Part shown: in pieces, positions 1 to 10,002 of the stretch
Layout of the letters: every line of letters begins with the position of its first letter
How positions within the stretch are numbered: the stretch's first letter is position 1
Assembly: GCF_003347495.1 (NCBI RefSeq)
Contig: NZ_QCXY01000010.1
Location: 62,001-126,000, forward strand
DNA length: 64,000 bases
Direction of reading: 5' to 3'
Source of the DNA: Pleomorphovibrio marinus
GTDB taxonomy: Bacteria > Bacteroidota > Bacteroidia > Cytophagales > Cyclobacteriaceae
The notes under the pieces: model-generated
Seen by the model: the letters and a program-made list of their open reading frames with translations, nothing else
What the model was told of the DNA's origin: nothing
Databases searched by the model: none
Program-made: the position numbers and the translations under genes

Positions 1-1909
1 GATGTCCTTTCACTTCACCTTCAGGAACGAAGACGGCATCGAATAGAACAGACATAGCCGTTTGATAGGTATGGTCAATGCCATAATTTTTGGAATTACC
101 CAGCTTGAAGCTTCCCAATTTTGGAGCGATCAAGAACACATTGGCTTTTTCCTTTTCTATTGCCTCCTTCATTTTGTCCAAGGAGTTGGCGCTGGTTCCC
201 TCATGGATTAAAAAGGCTACTCTCCTCCCTTGGATGGAGTCCTTTTTGGTGTTTTCCATACTTAGTGCTTCAGATTTTTCCAGGCCAACTTTCTTTTTCT
301 GGGGCTGAAAATCCTCGGGATTTGCATCAGCAGGGATACTGTGGTTAAATTGATCCACTGCAATTTCTGCTAGGTGTAAACCTAACCCTTCAGCAATGCC
401 TTCGGCCAATCCTTTGTCCACTTCAGCGAGCATTGCCACCACTCTTTTCTGCACTTCCACGGATTTCACCTTGCCCAACTCAAATTTTAGGGCATTTTCA
501 ATGTGGGTTTTTTCGACTTTACTTTGACTCCTATAAAAAAGTGCAGCTTGACTAAAATGATCAAAAAAGCTTTTACTTCTATTTCTAATCTTATGGCCAT
601 CTATCCTTTCATGGTAAGAAGTAAAGCCCCCCTCGCTCATTTTGCTTTGAAAAGGACATCCACCGCCTAGTCGGTTGGGATGATAGCTGGTTTGTCCCTT
701 ATCGATAGTTTGACGCATGTATCCATCCCTTTGGTTATTTCGAACGGGCACAGTGGGCCTATTGATTGGGATTTCATGAAAGTTGGGACCTCCCAATCGG
801 ATTAGTTGGGTGTCTGTGTAAGAAAACAGCCTTCCTTGCAGCAAGGGGTCATTGCTGAAATCAATGCCGGGCACCAAATGTCCTGGGTGAAACGCCACTT
901 GCTCGGTTTCGGCAAAGAAATTGTCGGGATTTCGATCCAGCACCATCCGGCCAATAATCCTCACTGGAACTTCTTCTTCTGGGATAATCTTGGTGGGGTC
1001 CAACAGATCAAAGTCAAAATCATGCTCCCTTTCTTCCTCTACAATTTGCACCCCTAGATGCCATTCAGGATAATTCCCATCTTCAATGGATTGCCACAGA
1101 TCCCTTCGGTGGAAATCTGGGTCAGCTCCAGAAATCATCTGAGCCTCTTCCCAAACCACAGAATGCACCCCCAATACAGGCTTCCAGTGAAATTTCACAA
1201 AAAAAGATTTACCTGCTTCATTCACCAACCTGAAGGTGTGCACTCCAAAACCCTCCATCCTACTGTAACTTCTAGGAATAGCTCTGTCACTCATGGTCCA
1301 CATGATCATGTGCATGCTCTCGGGCATCACAGAGACAAAATCCCAAAAGGTATCATGTGCGGAAGCAGCTTGTGGTATCTCATTATGGGGTTCTGGTTTC
1401 ACCGCATGAATGAGGTCAGGAAACTTGACCGCATCCTGAATAAAAAAGACTGGAATGTTGTTTCCAACCAAATCGTATATCCCCTCCTGCGTATAGAATT
1501 TTACCGAAAAACCACGCACGTCCCTAGCCAAATCTGTGGATCCCTTAGACCCAGCCACTGTACTGAACCTGGTGAACACAGGTGTACGGGTACCTTCTTT
1601 TTGAAGAAATCCGGCTTTTGAATATTCTGAGAGAGAACTCGTCAATTCAAAATAACCATGGGCCGCACTTCCCCTTGCATGAACCACCCTTTCAGGTATC
1701 CTCTCATGGTCGAAATGTGTTATTTTTTCCCTCAAATAAAAATCCTCCAATAAGGAAGGACCTCTTTCACCAGCCTTTAACGAATGCTGGTCATCGGTAA
1801 TTTTCAACCCTTGGTTTGAGGTAAGGGGCTGGTCCTCGTGTGACACTTTGTTTTTTTCTAAGTCCTCCACCTTGGACTGTTCTGAATGGTGCTTATTCTT
1901 TTGGCTCAT
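1..1909 (-). CDS. katE: Large-subunit (HPII-type) catalase, 3' end cut by window edge
   Basis: Heme catalase that disproportionates hydrogen peroxide. I translated it from the ATG at 1907-1909; the frame stays open for about 636 codons and runs off the window at base 1. The catalytic His lies in VVHARG (about residue 77), the distal Asn in [11 protein letters not shown] (about 150), and the proximal heme Tyr in [16 protein letters not shown] (about 390). After the catalase core the protein continues into [14 protein letters not shown] and [10 protein letters not shown], matching the flavodoxin/DJ-1-like C-terminal domain that separates 700-residue clade 2 catalases from small ones. The N-terminal 45 residues are polar, as is usual in this clade. 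It stands alone, divergent from the S1/P1-like gene across 265 bp of AT-rich DNA. Family is certain; the C-terminus is unseen. Confidence 0.95.
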   Translation of the reverse strand, partial: MSQKNKHHSEQSKVEDLEKNKVSHEDQPLTSNQGLKITDDQHSLKAGERGPSLLEDFYLREKITHFDHERIPERVVHARGSAAHGYFELTSSLSEYSKAGFLQKEGTRTPVFTRFSTVAGSKGSTDLARDVRGFSVKFYTQEGIYDLVGNNIPVFFIQDAVKFPDLIHAVKPEPHNEIPQAASAHDTFWDFVSVMPESMHMIMWTMSDRAIPRSYSRMEGFGVHTFRLVNEAGKSFFVKFHWKPVLGVHSVVWEEAQMISGADPDFHRRDLWQSIEDGNYPEWHLGVQIVEEEREHDFDFDLLDPTKIIPEEEVPVRIIGRMVLDRNPDNFFAETEQVAFHPGHLVPGIDFSNDPLLQGRLFSYTDTQLIRLGGPNFHEIPINRPTVPVRNNQRDGYMRQTIDKGQTSYHPNRLGGGCPFQSKMSEGGFTSYHERIDGHKIRNRSKSFFDHFSQAALFYRSQSKVEKTHIENALKFELGKVKSVEVQKRVVAMLAEVDKGLAEGIAEGLGLHLAEIAVDQFNHSIPADANPEDFQPQKKKVGLEKSEALSMENTKKDSIQGRRVAFLIHEGTSANSLDKMKEAIEKEKANVFLIAPKLGSFKLGNSKNYGIDHTYQTAMSVLFDAVFVPEGEVKGH

Positions 1910-2174
1910 TATCTCAGGTAGTTAAATAAAGAATTTATTTTTCACGAAAAAGGAAAAATTTATCAAAAAATATATTACATCATAAATTTTATAATTATAC
2001 AATACACATATTTAACTATTTAAATATATTGTCAGTAACTTAAAATGGTCCAGAATTAGCTGCTGATTATCTTCCTCCTACAGAAACATCCCATAAAATC
2101 AACATGGTATGGTTTTTCTGTTAAAATAATTCCTATATTTAATAAGGTTTAGTCAGTAGCCAAACCACCGCATC

Positions 2175-3236
2175 ATGTATTTTTCAACATCATTCTGGAA
2201 ATGTACCTTATGGTTTTTGTTCCTAACGCTGATTTTTCCCAACGTTGAAACTTTGGCTTGGGGCTTTTATGCACATAAAAAAATCAACTACCATGCAGTT
2301 TTTAGTTTACCCCCAGAATTGATAGGCTTTTATAAGGCCCATATTCATTATATTTCTGAAAACGCTGTCAACCCGGATAAACGAAGGTATGCCGTCAAAG
2401 GGGAAGCCGAAAAACATTTTCTAGATGCAGACGCATATGGAGACAGCGCAATTTACACCTTGCCCCGTTACTGGGAAGAAGCCGTGGCCCAATATGGGGA
2501 AGACAGTCTCAGGGCCCATGGCATTGCGCCCTGGAGCACTTACTCAACCTATTTGCAATTGGTTAGGGCCATGCAATCAGGAGACAGTAAAACCATACTA
2601 CGCCTTTCAGCCGATTTAGGACACTATGTGGGAGATATTCATGTCCCTTTGCACACTACCAAAAATTACAATGGACAATTGACCGGCCAATACGGCATTC
2701 ATGCATTTTGGGAATCACGAATTCCGGAGTTACTGTCCAGTGAGTATGATTTTTTTGTGGGTAAAGCCGCATTTGTAGAAAAACCACAATTGGCTATTTG
2801 GGAGATTATCACGAGAACCCATGAAGCCGTGGACTCGGTTCTTCAACTGGAAAGCCAATTGGCCGCCTCTTGGCCCGAGCAGAAAAAGTACAGTTATGAG
2901 GAAAGAAATGGGCTTAACACCCGGGTGCACTCGAAAGCTTACACTATGGCCTTTCATGCCATGCTGAATGGACAGGTCGAAAGACAATTGAGAAACACCA
3001 TCAAATTCGTGGCTGACTTGTGGTATACTGCTTGGATTAATGCAGGCCAGCCAATCCTGCCGAAAATTGGAGAAAAAGAATTCATGGAAAAAAATGAAGA
3101 ATTCTTCCCCTTGGATGATCTTAAGCACATAAGGGAACATGAAGACCAGGGCAAAAAAACATTTCCCCCTTTCTTTAACCACCTAAAATTTTGGGAAGAA
3201 AGGACCTCTAAGGTATTTAATGAAAACCGGATTTAA
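2175..3236 (+). CDS. Secreted S1/P1 nuclease / zinc phospholipase C-like protein
   Basis: The 353-residue product begins with a hydrophobic signal peptide, and the mature protein starts near LAWGFYAHKKIN. In the S1/P1 nuclease and phospholipase C fold the N-terminal Trp and following His bind the zinc cluster. Further ligand-like residues appear in EAEKHFLDAD (about 77-86) and in the block DLGHYVGDIHVPLHTTKNY (about 147-165), followed by GIHAFWES. This spacing is typical of the trinuclear zinc site. The likely role is extracytoplasmic cleavage of single-stranded nucleic acid or phosphate esters for nutrient scavenging; the substrate cannot be told from sequence. It is preceded by 265 bp of AT-rich DNA and converges on the aminotransferase eight bases downstream with no clear terminator. 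Confidence 0.8.
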   Translation: MYFSTSFWKCTLWFLFLTLIFPNVETLAWGFYAHKKINYHAVFSLPPELIGFYKAHIHYISENAVNPDKRRYAVKGEAEKHFLDADAYGDSAIYTLPRYWEEAVAQYGEDSLRAHGIAPWSTYSTYLQLVRAMQSGDSKTILRLSADLGHYVGDIHVPLHTTKNYNGQLTGQYGIHAFWESRIPELLSSEYDFFVGKAAFVEKPQLAIWEIITRTHEAVDSVLQLESQLAASWPEQKKYSYEERNGLNTRVHSKAYTMAFHAMLNGQVERQLRNTIKFVADLWYTAWINAGQPILPKIGEKEFMEKNEEFFPLDDLKHIREHEDQGKKTFPPFFNHLKFWEERTSKVFNENRI

Positions 3237-3244
3237 ATCAGCCT

Positions 3245-4579
3245 TTACCCTGCCTCTAAAGCCACGCTTTTGGAAGAGTTCAAATAGATCGTAATACTTT
3301 TGGCCAGCCTTTCAAAGGTATCCCTGAACACCTCTTCATCCTCTTCTAGTAGAGTTACCCTAAAGCCTCGGAGGTCAGAACAAAATGAACTGACAGGAAC
3401 CACACATATGCGTTCTGAGGCTAACAGATTATAGACGAAGCGTTTGTCATGAGGCATGTCTTCCTCCAAAAGCCAATCATCCAGAAGCCGCTTGACCCTT
3501 CTGTCCCCGACGGGTAAGGTTTGCTTTGCATCAAGCCTTTGCGGTTCAAAAATGATGGTATTATAAAATGCACCCTTTGTCTTGTTGAACTTTATACCTT
3601 TTACCTTTCCCAGGGTATCTGCCATTAATTGACTTCTTTTGCCGATTCGCTCGTTAGCGGTTTTCCTGTATTGAAAGTACTCGGGGTGACTCATGATTTT
3701 GGGAATTGCAAGCTGTGGAAGCATAGTGGAACATACTTCTATCATCTTGGCATTTTCCAAGGTGGCGCAGAGTTTCTTAAACTCTCTTGAAACTCCTTTG
3801 TTGTAAAACTCCATCCATCCGCAACGAGAGCCGGGCCAAGGAAACTCCTTAGATATCCCTTTTAAAGAAATGCCGGGAAGGTCACTTCCCAAGACTTCCG
3901 ATAAGCTTACACTTTCATACCCGTTATAGGTGATGTTTTGATAGATCTCATCGGCAATAAGCAGCAAGTTGAATTCCCTGGCAATAGCAACAAACCTTTC
4001 GAGTACCTCTCTTGGATACACCATTCCTGTGGGATTGTCCGGGTTGATGATCAAAATACCAACAATGGAAGGGTTGTACTTCACCTTGTTATAAAGGTCT
4101 TCCATATCCGGATACCAATTATTGTCCGGATCCAAATTATAGGTTATGGGCTTGGTATTGGCATGCGCAGCTTCTGCAGAGCTGTGTGTACTGTAGGCCG
4201 GGGAAGGGCCGATAATCCTGGCTGTGGGAATAAGGAACTGGTAAAGCTTGGCGATTGCATCACCAAGGCCATTAAAAAATAAAATATCCTCAGGGCCAAT
4301 ATTCACCCCCCCTTTATCATTGTTGATATCCGCAAGAAAGCGCCTGGTTTCCAACATGCCTTTGGAATCGGCGTACCCATAGGAATAATCCTGGCTTACC
4401 AAATCGGCCACAATCTCCTTCATCCAAGTGGGTATCCGGTTACTTTTTTGAATAGGATCCCCGATGTTTTCCCAGGTGATACCGTACCCCAATTGTTCAA
4501 TTTGCCGGGCTTTCTTTACAATACCCCGAATCTCATAGTTCAACTCCTCAGCCCCTGGCCTTAGCAACAATTGTCTCAT
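3245..4579 (-). CDS. PLP-dependent class I/II aminotransferase
   Basis: A 444-residue fold-type I aminotransferase. The PLP lysine lies in SLKGISKEFPWPGSRCGW, the substrate-carboxylate Asn in INPDNPTGMVYP, and the cofactor Asp-Tyr pair in LLIADEIYQNITYNG. The FPWPGSRCGW segment corresponds to the phosphate-binding Arg loop. It resembles the alanine/aspartate aminotransferase-like family with an unusually long N-terminal arm (RPGAEELNYEIRGIVKKARQ) that contacts the partner subunit. The amino donor and the pathway cannot be assigned. It is a single gene: its neighbour rny starts a new unit 116 bp away, and the S1/P1-like gene converges on it. Confidence 0.85.
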   Translation of the reverse strand: MRQLLLRPGAEELNYEIRGIVKKARQIEQLGYGITWENIGDPIQKSNRIPTWMKEIVADLVSQDYSYGYADSKGMLETRRFLADINNDKGGVNIGPEDILFFNGLGDAIAKLYQFLIPTARIIGPSPAYSTHSSAEAAHANTKPITYNLDPDNNWYPDMEDLYNKVKYNPSIVGILIINPDNPTGMVYPREVLERFVAIAREFNLLLIADEIYQNITYNGYESVSLSEVLGSDLPGISLKGISKEFPWPGSRCGWMEFYNKGVSREFKKLCATLENAKMIEVCSTMLPQLAIPKIMSHPEYFQYRKTANERIGKRSQLMADTLGKVKGIKFNKTKGAFYNTIIFEPQRLDAKQTLPVGDRRVKRLLDDWLLEEDMPHDKRFVYNLLASERICVVPVSSFCSDLRGFRVTLLEEDEEVFRDTFERLAKSITIYLNSSKSVALEAG

Positions 4580-4695
4580 AGTTTACTGCCTAGAATTACG
4601 TTGCAAAGAAACGAAAAAGACAAATAATCACTCTACATATTCTGTTAAATTCATCATCAAATAATGAAAAAAGTGACTATTTGTTTAATGATCGA

Positions 4696-6261
4696 TTATT
4701 TGGCATAATTTACTGAACGCATTTCGCGGATAACCGTAATTTTAATCTGCCCGGGGTATTGCATTTCCTTTTCTATCTTTTGGGAGATGTCAAAAGAGAG
4801 TTTCCCTGCGGTATTGTCATCTACGTTATCAGCATCCACTAATACCCTAAGTTCCCTACCTGCTTGCATGGCAAAACACTTATTCACACCATCAAAGCTT
4901 AAAGCGAGATTTTCCAAGTCTTTTAGCCTCTTGATGTAACTGTCCATGATTTCCCTTCTGGCTCCCGGACGGCTACCGGATATGGCATCACAAGCCTGCA
5001 CTATGGGGGAGATCATGGATGTCATTTCAATTTCGTCGTGGTGGGCACCTATTGCATTTATGACCTCGGGATGTTCCTTATGTTTCTTGGCCAGTTCCAT
5101 ACCCAAGATGGCATGGGGAAGTTCTGCTTCCTCAGGATAAACCTTCCCTATATCATGCAGCAATCCGGCCCTTTTGGCCAATTTGGCATTAAAACCCATT
5201 TCTGCGGCCATGGTGGCACTAAGTTTGGCCACTTCTCTGGAATGCTGAAGCAGGTTTTGTCCATAAGAAGACCTGAACCTTAATCTGCCCACCATCCGGA
5301 TAAGTTCCGGGTGAAGACCATGAATGCCTAACTCAATACAGGTACGTTCCCCTATTTCAATGATTTCCTCATCGATGTTTTTCTCCGTTTTCGCCACTAC
5401 TTCTTCTATCCTTGCAGGGTGAATCCTTCCGTCTTGGACTAGGCGGTGAAGGGACAGCCTGGCAACCTCTCTTCTCACCGGGTCAAACCCAGAAATAATT
5501 ATTGCCTCAGGAGTATCATCCACCACAATCTCAACACCCGTGGCAGATTCCAAGGCACGTATGTTTCTTCCCTCCCGGCCTATGATTTTTCCTTTTACGT
5601 CATCACTCTCGATATTAAAAACCGATACGCAATTTTCAATTGCATGCTCGGTGGCTGTCCTCTGAATGGTATCCAGGACAATCTTTTTCGCTTGCTTGGT
5701 AGCAGTAAGTTTGGCCTGATCCAAAATATCTTTAATCTGAGAAGAAGCCCGGCTGCTGGCCTCGTCGCGTAGCATCTCCATCAATTGCTCCCTAGCCTCA
5801 TCCTTGGTGAGCAAAGCCACCTTCTCCAAATCCGTGATGCGTTGTTGGGTAACTTTTTCCAGCTCTTCCTTTTTCACCTGAACGGAATGTAGTTGTGCAC
5901 TCAGGTTTTCTTTTTTACTGTCCAGCTCTGCTTCTTTTCTTTTGATCTGCTCGATCTCCTTAGAAAGGGCTTGTTCCCTTTGCTTTAGTTTGTTTTCGTT
6001 GGTGACGAGGACATTTTTTTTCTTCCCCATTTCCTCCTCAAAGTCCGACTTTAGCTTAAGGAATTTCTCCTTGGCTTCCAAAATGCGGTCCTTCTTTATT
6101 CCTTCCGCAGTGATTTCAGCCTCCCTCACAATACTCCTGGCCTTTTCCCTGGCCTCATCCTCAATTTTTTTGCTATTGTTTTTAATGAACAGACTGGCGA
6201 GCAATGCGCCAAGCAGAATGCCTACCACACCTGCTATAATGATGTATAATGAAATTCCCAT
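4696..6261 (-). CDS. rny: Ribonuclease Y
   Basis: Membrane-anchored endoribonuclease that starts mRNA decay. The 521 residues show every expected domain: one N-terminal membrane helix (about 5-27), a long charged coiled coil (about 30-200), a KH RNA-binding domain with GREGRN at 228-233, and an HD phosphohydrolase domain with His340 and the metal pair His369-Asp370 in LLHDIGK. Length matches the family, so the gene is intact. It lies 79 bp downstream of zapA on the same strand and may share transcription with the pheT-coiled coil-zapA unit. The unit ends before the aminotransferase promoter region at 4580-4695. Confidence 0.97.
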   Translation of the reverse strand: MGISLYIIIAGVVGILLGALLASLFIKNNSKKIEDEAREKARSIVREAEITAEGIKKDRILEAKEKFLKLKSDFEEEMGKKKNVLVTNENKLKQREQALSKEIEQIKRKEAELDSKKENLSAQLHSVQVKKEELEKVTQQRITDLEKVALLTKDEAREQLMEMLRDEASSRASSQIKDILDQAKLTATKQAKKIVLDTIQRTATEHAIENCVSVFNIESDDVKGKIIGREGRNIRALESATGVEIVVDDTPEAIIISGFDPVRREVARLSLHRLVQDGRIHPARIEEVVAKTEKNIDEEIIEIGERTCIELGIHGLHPELIRMVGRLRFRSSYGQNLLQHSREVAKLSATMAAEMGFNAKLAKRAGLLHDIGKVYPEEAELPHAILGMELAKKHKEHPEVINAIGAHHDEIEMTSMISPIVQACDAISGSRPGARREIMDSYIKRLKDLENLALSFDGVNKCFAMQAGRELRVLVDADNVDDNTAGKLSFDISQKIEKEMQYPGQIKITVIREMRSVNYAK

Positions 6262-6340
6262 AGGTATATTTTTATTTATCCTACCGGGAGAAAAGTCCTT
6301 TTGCCTTAAAGAGGCCGGGGTTCAATTATCAAAGAAAAGA

Positions 6341-6625
6341 TCACAAAACGGAGGCTATTTGGGTATTGATTTCTTGTAGGGTTGCTTTTACCTGCTCACT
6401 TCCTGCGGCATTTGTTTCACTTAAATCCATGGCCTCGACCATACAATCAAAAGCCACCATGGCCAACAAGTCCTGTCTGTCGTCCAACCCAAACTCCTCC
6501 CTGTATCTCTTTAGTTTTTCGTTGATCAGCTTACCCGCTTGCCTGATTTTGGCCTCATCTTCAGGCTTTACCTTCATAGGATATTCTCTATCTCCTATTT
6601 TGAGCCGTATTGAAAGTGTATCCAT
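6341..6625 (-). CDS. zapA: Cell division protein ZapA
   Basis: A 94-residue ZapA-family protein; ZapA binds and crosslinks FtsZ filaments at the Z-ring. The N-terminal globular part has the family pattern SIRLKIGDREYPMKVKPEDE, followed by the helix-forming segment LINEKLKRYREEF and a C-terminal amphipathic helix. It starts one base after the stop of the upstream coiled-coil gene, so the two are probably translated together. The order pheT, coiled coil, zapA, rny places a division factor with a tRNA synthetase and an mRNA-decay enzyme. Confidence 0.9.
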   Translation of the reverse strand: MDTLSIRLKIGDREYPMKVKPEDEAKIRQAGKLINEKLKRYREEFGLDDRQDLLAMVAFDCMVEAMDLSETNAAGSEQVKATLQEINTQIASVL

Positions 6626-6626
6626 A

Positions 6627-6911
6627 TTATTCTGACAAATGGGTAATGATCTTGTCGATTTCTTTTATATAATTATCTATCCTTCCTCTCAGTTCAGCAG
6701 AAGCATCATTTTCTACCGGAATGTTACTTACAATTTTACTGATTTTTATTTGATTTTTAAAATTTTCAAGTGCATCCTCTTTTTCTCTCATGGATTGCTG
6801 ATTCTCCAAAAGCTCCTTATGCAGCTCCTCATTTTCTTTTTCAAGCATTTTTACCCTGCGAATCAATTGGCCCGCAAGTTTTTCTAACCTTTGAAGTTCT
6901 TCGTACACCAT
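6627..6911 (-). CDS. Small coiled-coil protein, candidate ZapB-like division factor
   Basis: The 94-residue protein is almost wholly helical and charged. Heptads run from LQRLEKLAGQLIRRVKMLEK through a Glu/Lys-rich middle to a C-terminal IDNYIKEIDKIITHL. It has no signal peptide or membrane segment. It begins one base after the pheT stop and ends one base before zapA, so all three are almost certainly cotranscribed. Size, coiled coil and partner suggest a ZapB-like cytoplasmic division factor that works with ZapA, but that is inference from context; coiled coils align poorly and no diagnostic motif is present. Confidence 0.75.
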   Translation of the reverse strand: MVYEELQRLEKLAGQLIRRVKMLEKENEELHKELLENQQSMREKEDALENFKNQIKISKIVSNIPVENDASAELRGRIDNYIKEIDKIITHLSE

Positions 6912-6912
6912 A

Positions 6913-9327
6913 TCATTTCCGGATTATGGCACCTGCTTCTTTCTCAAACGTCTGCATCAAGCGATTCATTGTTTTGTCAATGACCTTATCTGTCAAGGTC
7001 TTTTCCTGGTCCTGAAGGAAAAAACTAAGGGCATAGGCCTTTTGAGTGGCACCAATCTTATCCCCCTTGTACACATCAAACACCCCAATCCGGTTTAAAA
7101 GCTTCCCTCCTTCTTTGTAGGCTAACTGGGACAAGGTACTAAAAGTTACGGATTTATCCAGTACTAAGGATAAATCCCTTCTCACCTCTGGAAATTTGGA
7201 GATTTCTTGATAATTACGTATTTCCATGGCACTATCCACCAACAAGTCCCAATCCAGTTCCCCAAAAAAGACCTCTTGTTTCACTTCGCATAGGGTTCTG
7301 GCCTTTTCGGTTAACAAACCGATGTTGCCTGCATGCTTTGCGCCTACACGTATGGATAAGGAATAAACAAAAGGTTCTTCGGACTCCACCGGAAAAACCT
7401 CATATTCCTGAATATTTAATTTAACCAAAAGCCCCTCTACCACTTGATAAAGATCAGCAAACACCACCCCTTCAGAAGGGCTACGCCAGTTTTCCAGATG
7501 CCTGTTTCCGGTAAGGAAAAAGGAAAGTCTTTTACTCTCCAAAAACCTCTCCCCTTCTTTTCTATAGACTGTTCCAAACTCAAATAGCCGTAAGTCTCTT
7601 TGTCTTCGGTTGATATTATAGGACACTGATTCCAGCCCGGTATAAAGAAGGGACTGTCTCATTACCCCTAAGTCCTCGCTAAGCTTATTAAGAATGACTA
7701 CGTTGTTTTGTACCTGAATTTCTTGCGCTTTTTCGGAGTATTTAGCCTTGGTCAAGGAGTTGGTAATGATTTCATGAAAGCCTATACCTGAAAGCAATTC
7801 AGAAACCCGAAACTGCAATTTGTCTGCGTCCTTTGCTGGATGGGAAGCAAGAAAATCGGACTGGTACTGCTCCTGCAAGGGAATGGATTCGAAACCGTAA
7901 ATCCTCAAAATTTCCTCTATAATATCCGCCTCCCTGGTCACATCCACACGATAGGGCTTTACAGTCGCCACAAAACCTTCCTCGTTTTCATCCTTGGTTT
8001 TTATCTCTAACCATTTCAAGATTTCCAGTATAGTCCTTCTCTCCAGCTTCTTGCCGATTAACCTATCCACGTTTTTATATCGAACTGGAATTTCCACATC
8101 AGAAATCGGCTCGGGATAGACATCTACTATTGGTGAAGATATCTTGCCGCCTGCAATTTCTTTGATTAACATCGCCGCTCTTTTTAAGGCATAAACGGGC
8201 ATATTGGGATCTGTTCCCCTTTCAAAACGGAAGGAAGCGTCGGACTTAATTCCGTGAAACTGGGCTCCCTTTCTGATGACATCAGGCGAAAAATAGGCAC
8301 TTTCTAAGAAGAGGTTCTTGGTTTCCGAGGAAATCCCCGAATCCACCCCTCCGAAAATACCTGCAATACAAAGTCCACCTTCAGGGTCGCAAATCATCAG
8401 TTCCTCTCCATTCAGCTCTCTCTCCTTCTCATCCAGAGTGATGAACTTGCTGCCCTTGGGCAATTTTTTTATGATTAGTTTTTTACCTCTGATTTTATCA
8501 GCATCAAACGCATGAAGGGGCTGTCCCAGATCATGCAAGATGAAATTTGTAATATCCACAAGATTATTTATGGGATCAAGGCCTATAGCCTTCAGGTAGT
8601 TTTGCAACCAATCTGGAGAAGGCCCCACATTTACGCCACTAATGGTAAGCCCTGCATATCTAGGACAATCCTTGTGGTCCTGTACCTCTACATCTATCAC
8701 CAACTCCTCATTGTCCGTCTTAAAGCCATCCACATTGGGAAGCACTACTTCTTTTTTTAAAAGTGCTTTTATATCCCTGGCCACACCAAAGTGGGAGGCT
8801 GCATCTGCCCTGTTGGGAGTAAGCCCAATTTCCAATATTTCAGACTTTACTATTTTGAAGTAGCTATTGGCCGGAGTTCCGTTAGGCAAATCCGTTTCCA
8901 AAACCATGATCCCTTCATGGCTCTCTCCCAACCCAAGTTCATCTTCGGCGCAGATCATACCTTGACTCACCTCGCCCCTGATTTTGGCTTTTTTTATGGG
9001 GAATTCCTTGCCTTCATAAGTATATAAAGTAGATCCTACTGTAGCTACCGCTACTTTTTGCGCCTTAGCTACGTTGGGTGCGCCACAAACAATAGGAAGG
9101 ATTTCCTGTCCAATATCTACTTTGCAAACCTTTAGCTTATCGGCATTTGGGTGGGAGTCACAAGAAATCACCTCCCCAATGACTATCCCTTCCAGGCTGC
9201 CCTTTACGGATTCGAAGGTTTCAATGCCTTCCACCTCAAGGCCGGAGGCAGTTAGCATTTCAGCTATTTCTTCGGCACTATGGTCAAAGGGGACAAATTC
9301 TCTGAGTCGGTTTATCGCAATTTTCAT
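6913..9327 (-). CDS. pheT: Phenylalanine--tRNA ligase beta subunit
   Basis: Beta subunit of the heterotetrameric PheRS that charges tRNA-Phe; it holds the editing and tRNA-binding domains while catalysis lies in PheS. The 804 residues show an N-terminal tRNA-binding EMAP-like domain (IVIGEVISCDSHPNADKLKVCKVDIG), the B3/B4 editing region (about 205-385), B5 domains, a central synthetase-like fold (RQSLLYTGLESVSYNINRRQ) and a C-terminal ferredoxin-like anticodon-binding domain (FPEVRRDLSLVLDKSVTF). Length is normal. pheS is not adjacent, so the two subunit genes are split, as is common in Bacteroidota. It leads the pheT-coiled coil-zapA(-rny) unit. Confidence 0.97.
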   Translation of the reverse strand: MKIAINRLREFVPFDHSAEEIAEMLTASGLEVEGIETFESVKGSLEGIVIGEVISCDSHPNADKLKVCKVDIGQEILPIVCGAPNVAKAQKVAVATVGSTLYTYEGKEFPIKKAKIRGEVSQGMICAEDELGLGESHEGIMVLETDLPNGTPANSYFKIVKSEILEIGLTPNRADAASHFGVARDIKALLKKEVVLPNVDGFKTDNEELVIDVEVQDHKDCPRYAGLTISGVNVGPSPDWLQNYLKAIGLDPINNLVDITNFILHDLGQPLHAFDADKIRGKKLIIKKLPKGSKFITLDEKERELNGEELMICDPEGGLCIAGIFGGVDSGISSETKNLFLESAYFSPDVIRKGAQFHGIKSDASFRFERGTDPNMPVYALKRAAMLIKEIAGGKISSPIVDVYPEPISDVEIPVRYKNVDRLIGKKLERRTILEILKWLEIKTKDENEEGFVATVKPYRVDVTREADIIEEILRIYGFESIPLQEQYQSDFLASHPAKDADKLQFRVSELLSGIGFHEIITNSLTKAKYSEKAQEIQVQNNVVILNKLSEDLGVMRQSLLYTGLESVSYNINRRQRDLRLFEFGTVYRKEGERFLESKRLSFFLTGNRHLENWRSPSEGVVFADLYQVVEGLLVKLNIQEYEVFPVESEEPFVYSLSIRVGAKHAGNIGLLTEKARTLCEVKQEVFFGELDWDLLVDSAMEIRNYQEISKFPEVRRDLSLVLDKSVTFSTLSQLAYKEGGKLLNRIGVFDVYKGDKIGATQKAYALSFFLQDQEKTLTDKVIDKTMNRLMQTFEKEAGAIIRK

Positions 9328-9349
9328 TTTTTCAAGTTTCGATAAACCA

Positions 9350-9357
9350 CAAATTTA
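9350..9357 (-). promoter_or_regulatory. Probable -7 element for pheT
   Basis: The minus strand reads TAAATTTG here, matching the Bacteroidota -7 consensus TAnnTTTG, 22 bases upstream of the pheT ATG. I see no good TTG at the expected spacing, so the call rests on one box. Confidence 0.35.
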
Positions 9358-9381
9358 AGAGATTTAAAAGGTACTGAAAGC

Positions 9382-9999
9382 TTATTTACCGTAATTTTTC
9401 TCCCCTGCGAGGATGGGTATTTCCAGGAGGTTTTCTTTGGGCGGCAAGGGACATGCAAAGTCCGGATTATAAGCACAATAAGGATTATAAGCGAGGTTGA
9501 AGTCGATGGTAATGGACCTCTGTCCGTCTTGTCGTAAATTCAGGTACCTCCCACCTCCATAGGTTTCCTCACCACTGGTATCATCCGCAAAGGCCAAGAA
9601 AAAATTCCGGCGATCAGTCTCATCAGCCGCCTGTAGCAGCAATAATTTCACATCCTTCCCCTTCAATTCAAAAATAGCAAAGGAATGGCGCACATACTTC
9701 TCCACCGAACCGTCCGTCAAAGGTATCTCCATCATTTTTCTGTCTTCAACGGGTTCCATTCTGGCCTTTACCTTGTAAGTAGGATCCACGTCATAGAAAT
9801 CCAGGGCTTCAAGGGACTGTTTTTGTTCCTGTGTGAGGGGGGAATCCGCGTTGAACTTTAAATATTTAAACTGCCTCTCCCTTTCGGCATGGACAGTTTC
9901 TTTATATAGTTCAGGATCTTCAGTACCCGTAAGGGTATATATCAGCGTCCCGAATACCACAACCACAACAAATGCCAGAATAATGTTTTTTTGACTCAT
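9382..9999 (-). CDS. DUF1684 family protein
   Basis: A 205-residue protein with one N-terminal hydrophobic anchor (about 5-25, IILAFVVVVVFGTLIYTL) and an exported or periplasmic domain. The C-terminal signature FFLAFADDTSGEETYGGGRY, then IDFNLAYNPYCAYNP and ACPLPPKENLLEIPILAGEKNY, is that of the DUF1684 family. These are conserved proteins of unknown function; the invariant Tyr-Gly-Gly-Gly-Arg-Tyr and Cys/Pro-rich segments suggest a binding site. It ends 54 bp before pheT starts and begins three bases after radC, so radC and this gene probably share a transcript. Confidence 0.85.
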   Translation of the reverse strand: MSQKNIILAFVVVVVFGTLIYTLTGTEDPELYKETVHAERERQFKYLKFNADSPLTQEQKQSLEALDFYDVDPTYKVKARMEPVEDRKMMEIPLTDGSVEKYVRHSFAIFELKGKDVKLLLLQAADETDRRNFFLAFADDTSGEETYGGGRYLNLRQDGQRSITIDFNLAYNPYCAYNPDFACPLPPKENLLEIPILAGEKNYGK

Positions 10000-10002
10000 A
10001 AA

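Noticed and set aside
6262-6340. 6S RNA gene next to zapA
   Set aside because: In gammaproteobacteria ssrS is beside the zapA gene, but here the gap is only 79 bp, too short for a 6S RNA of usual size.
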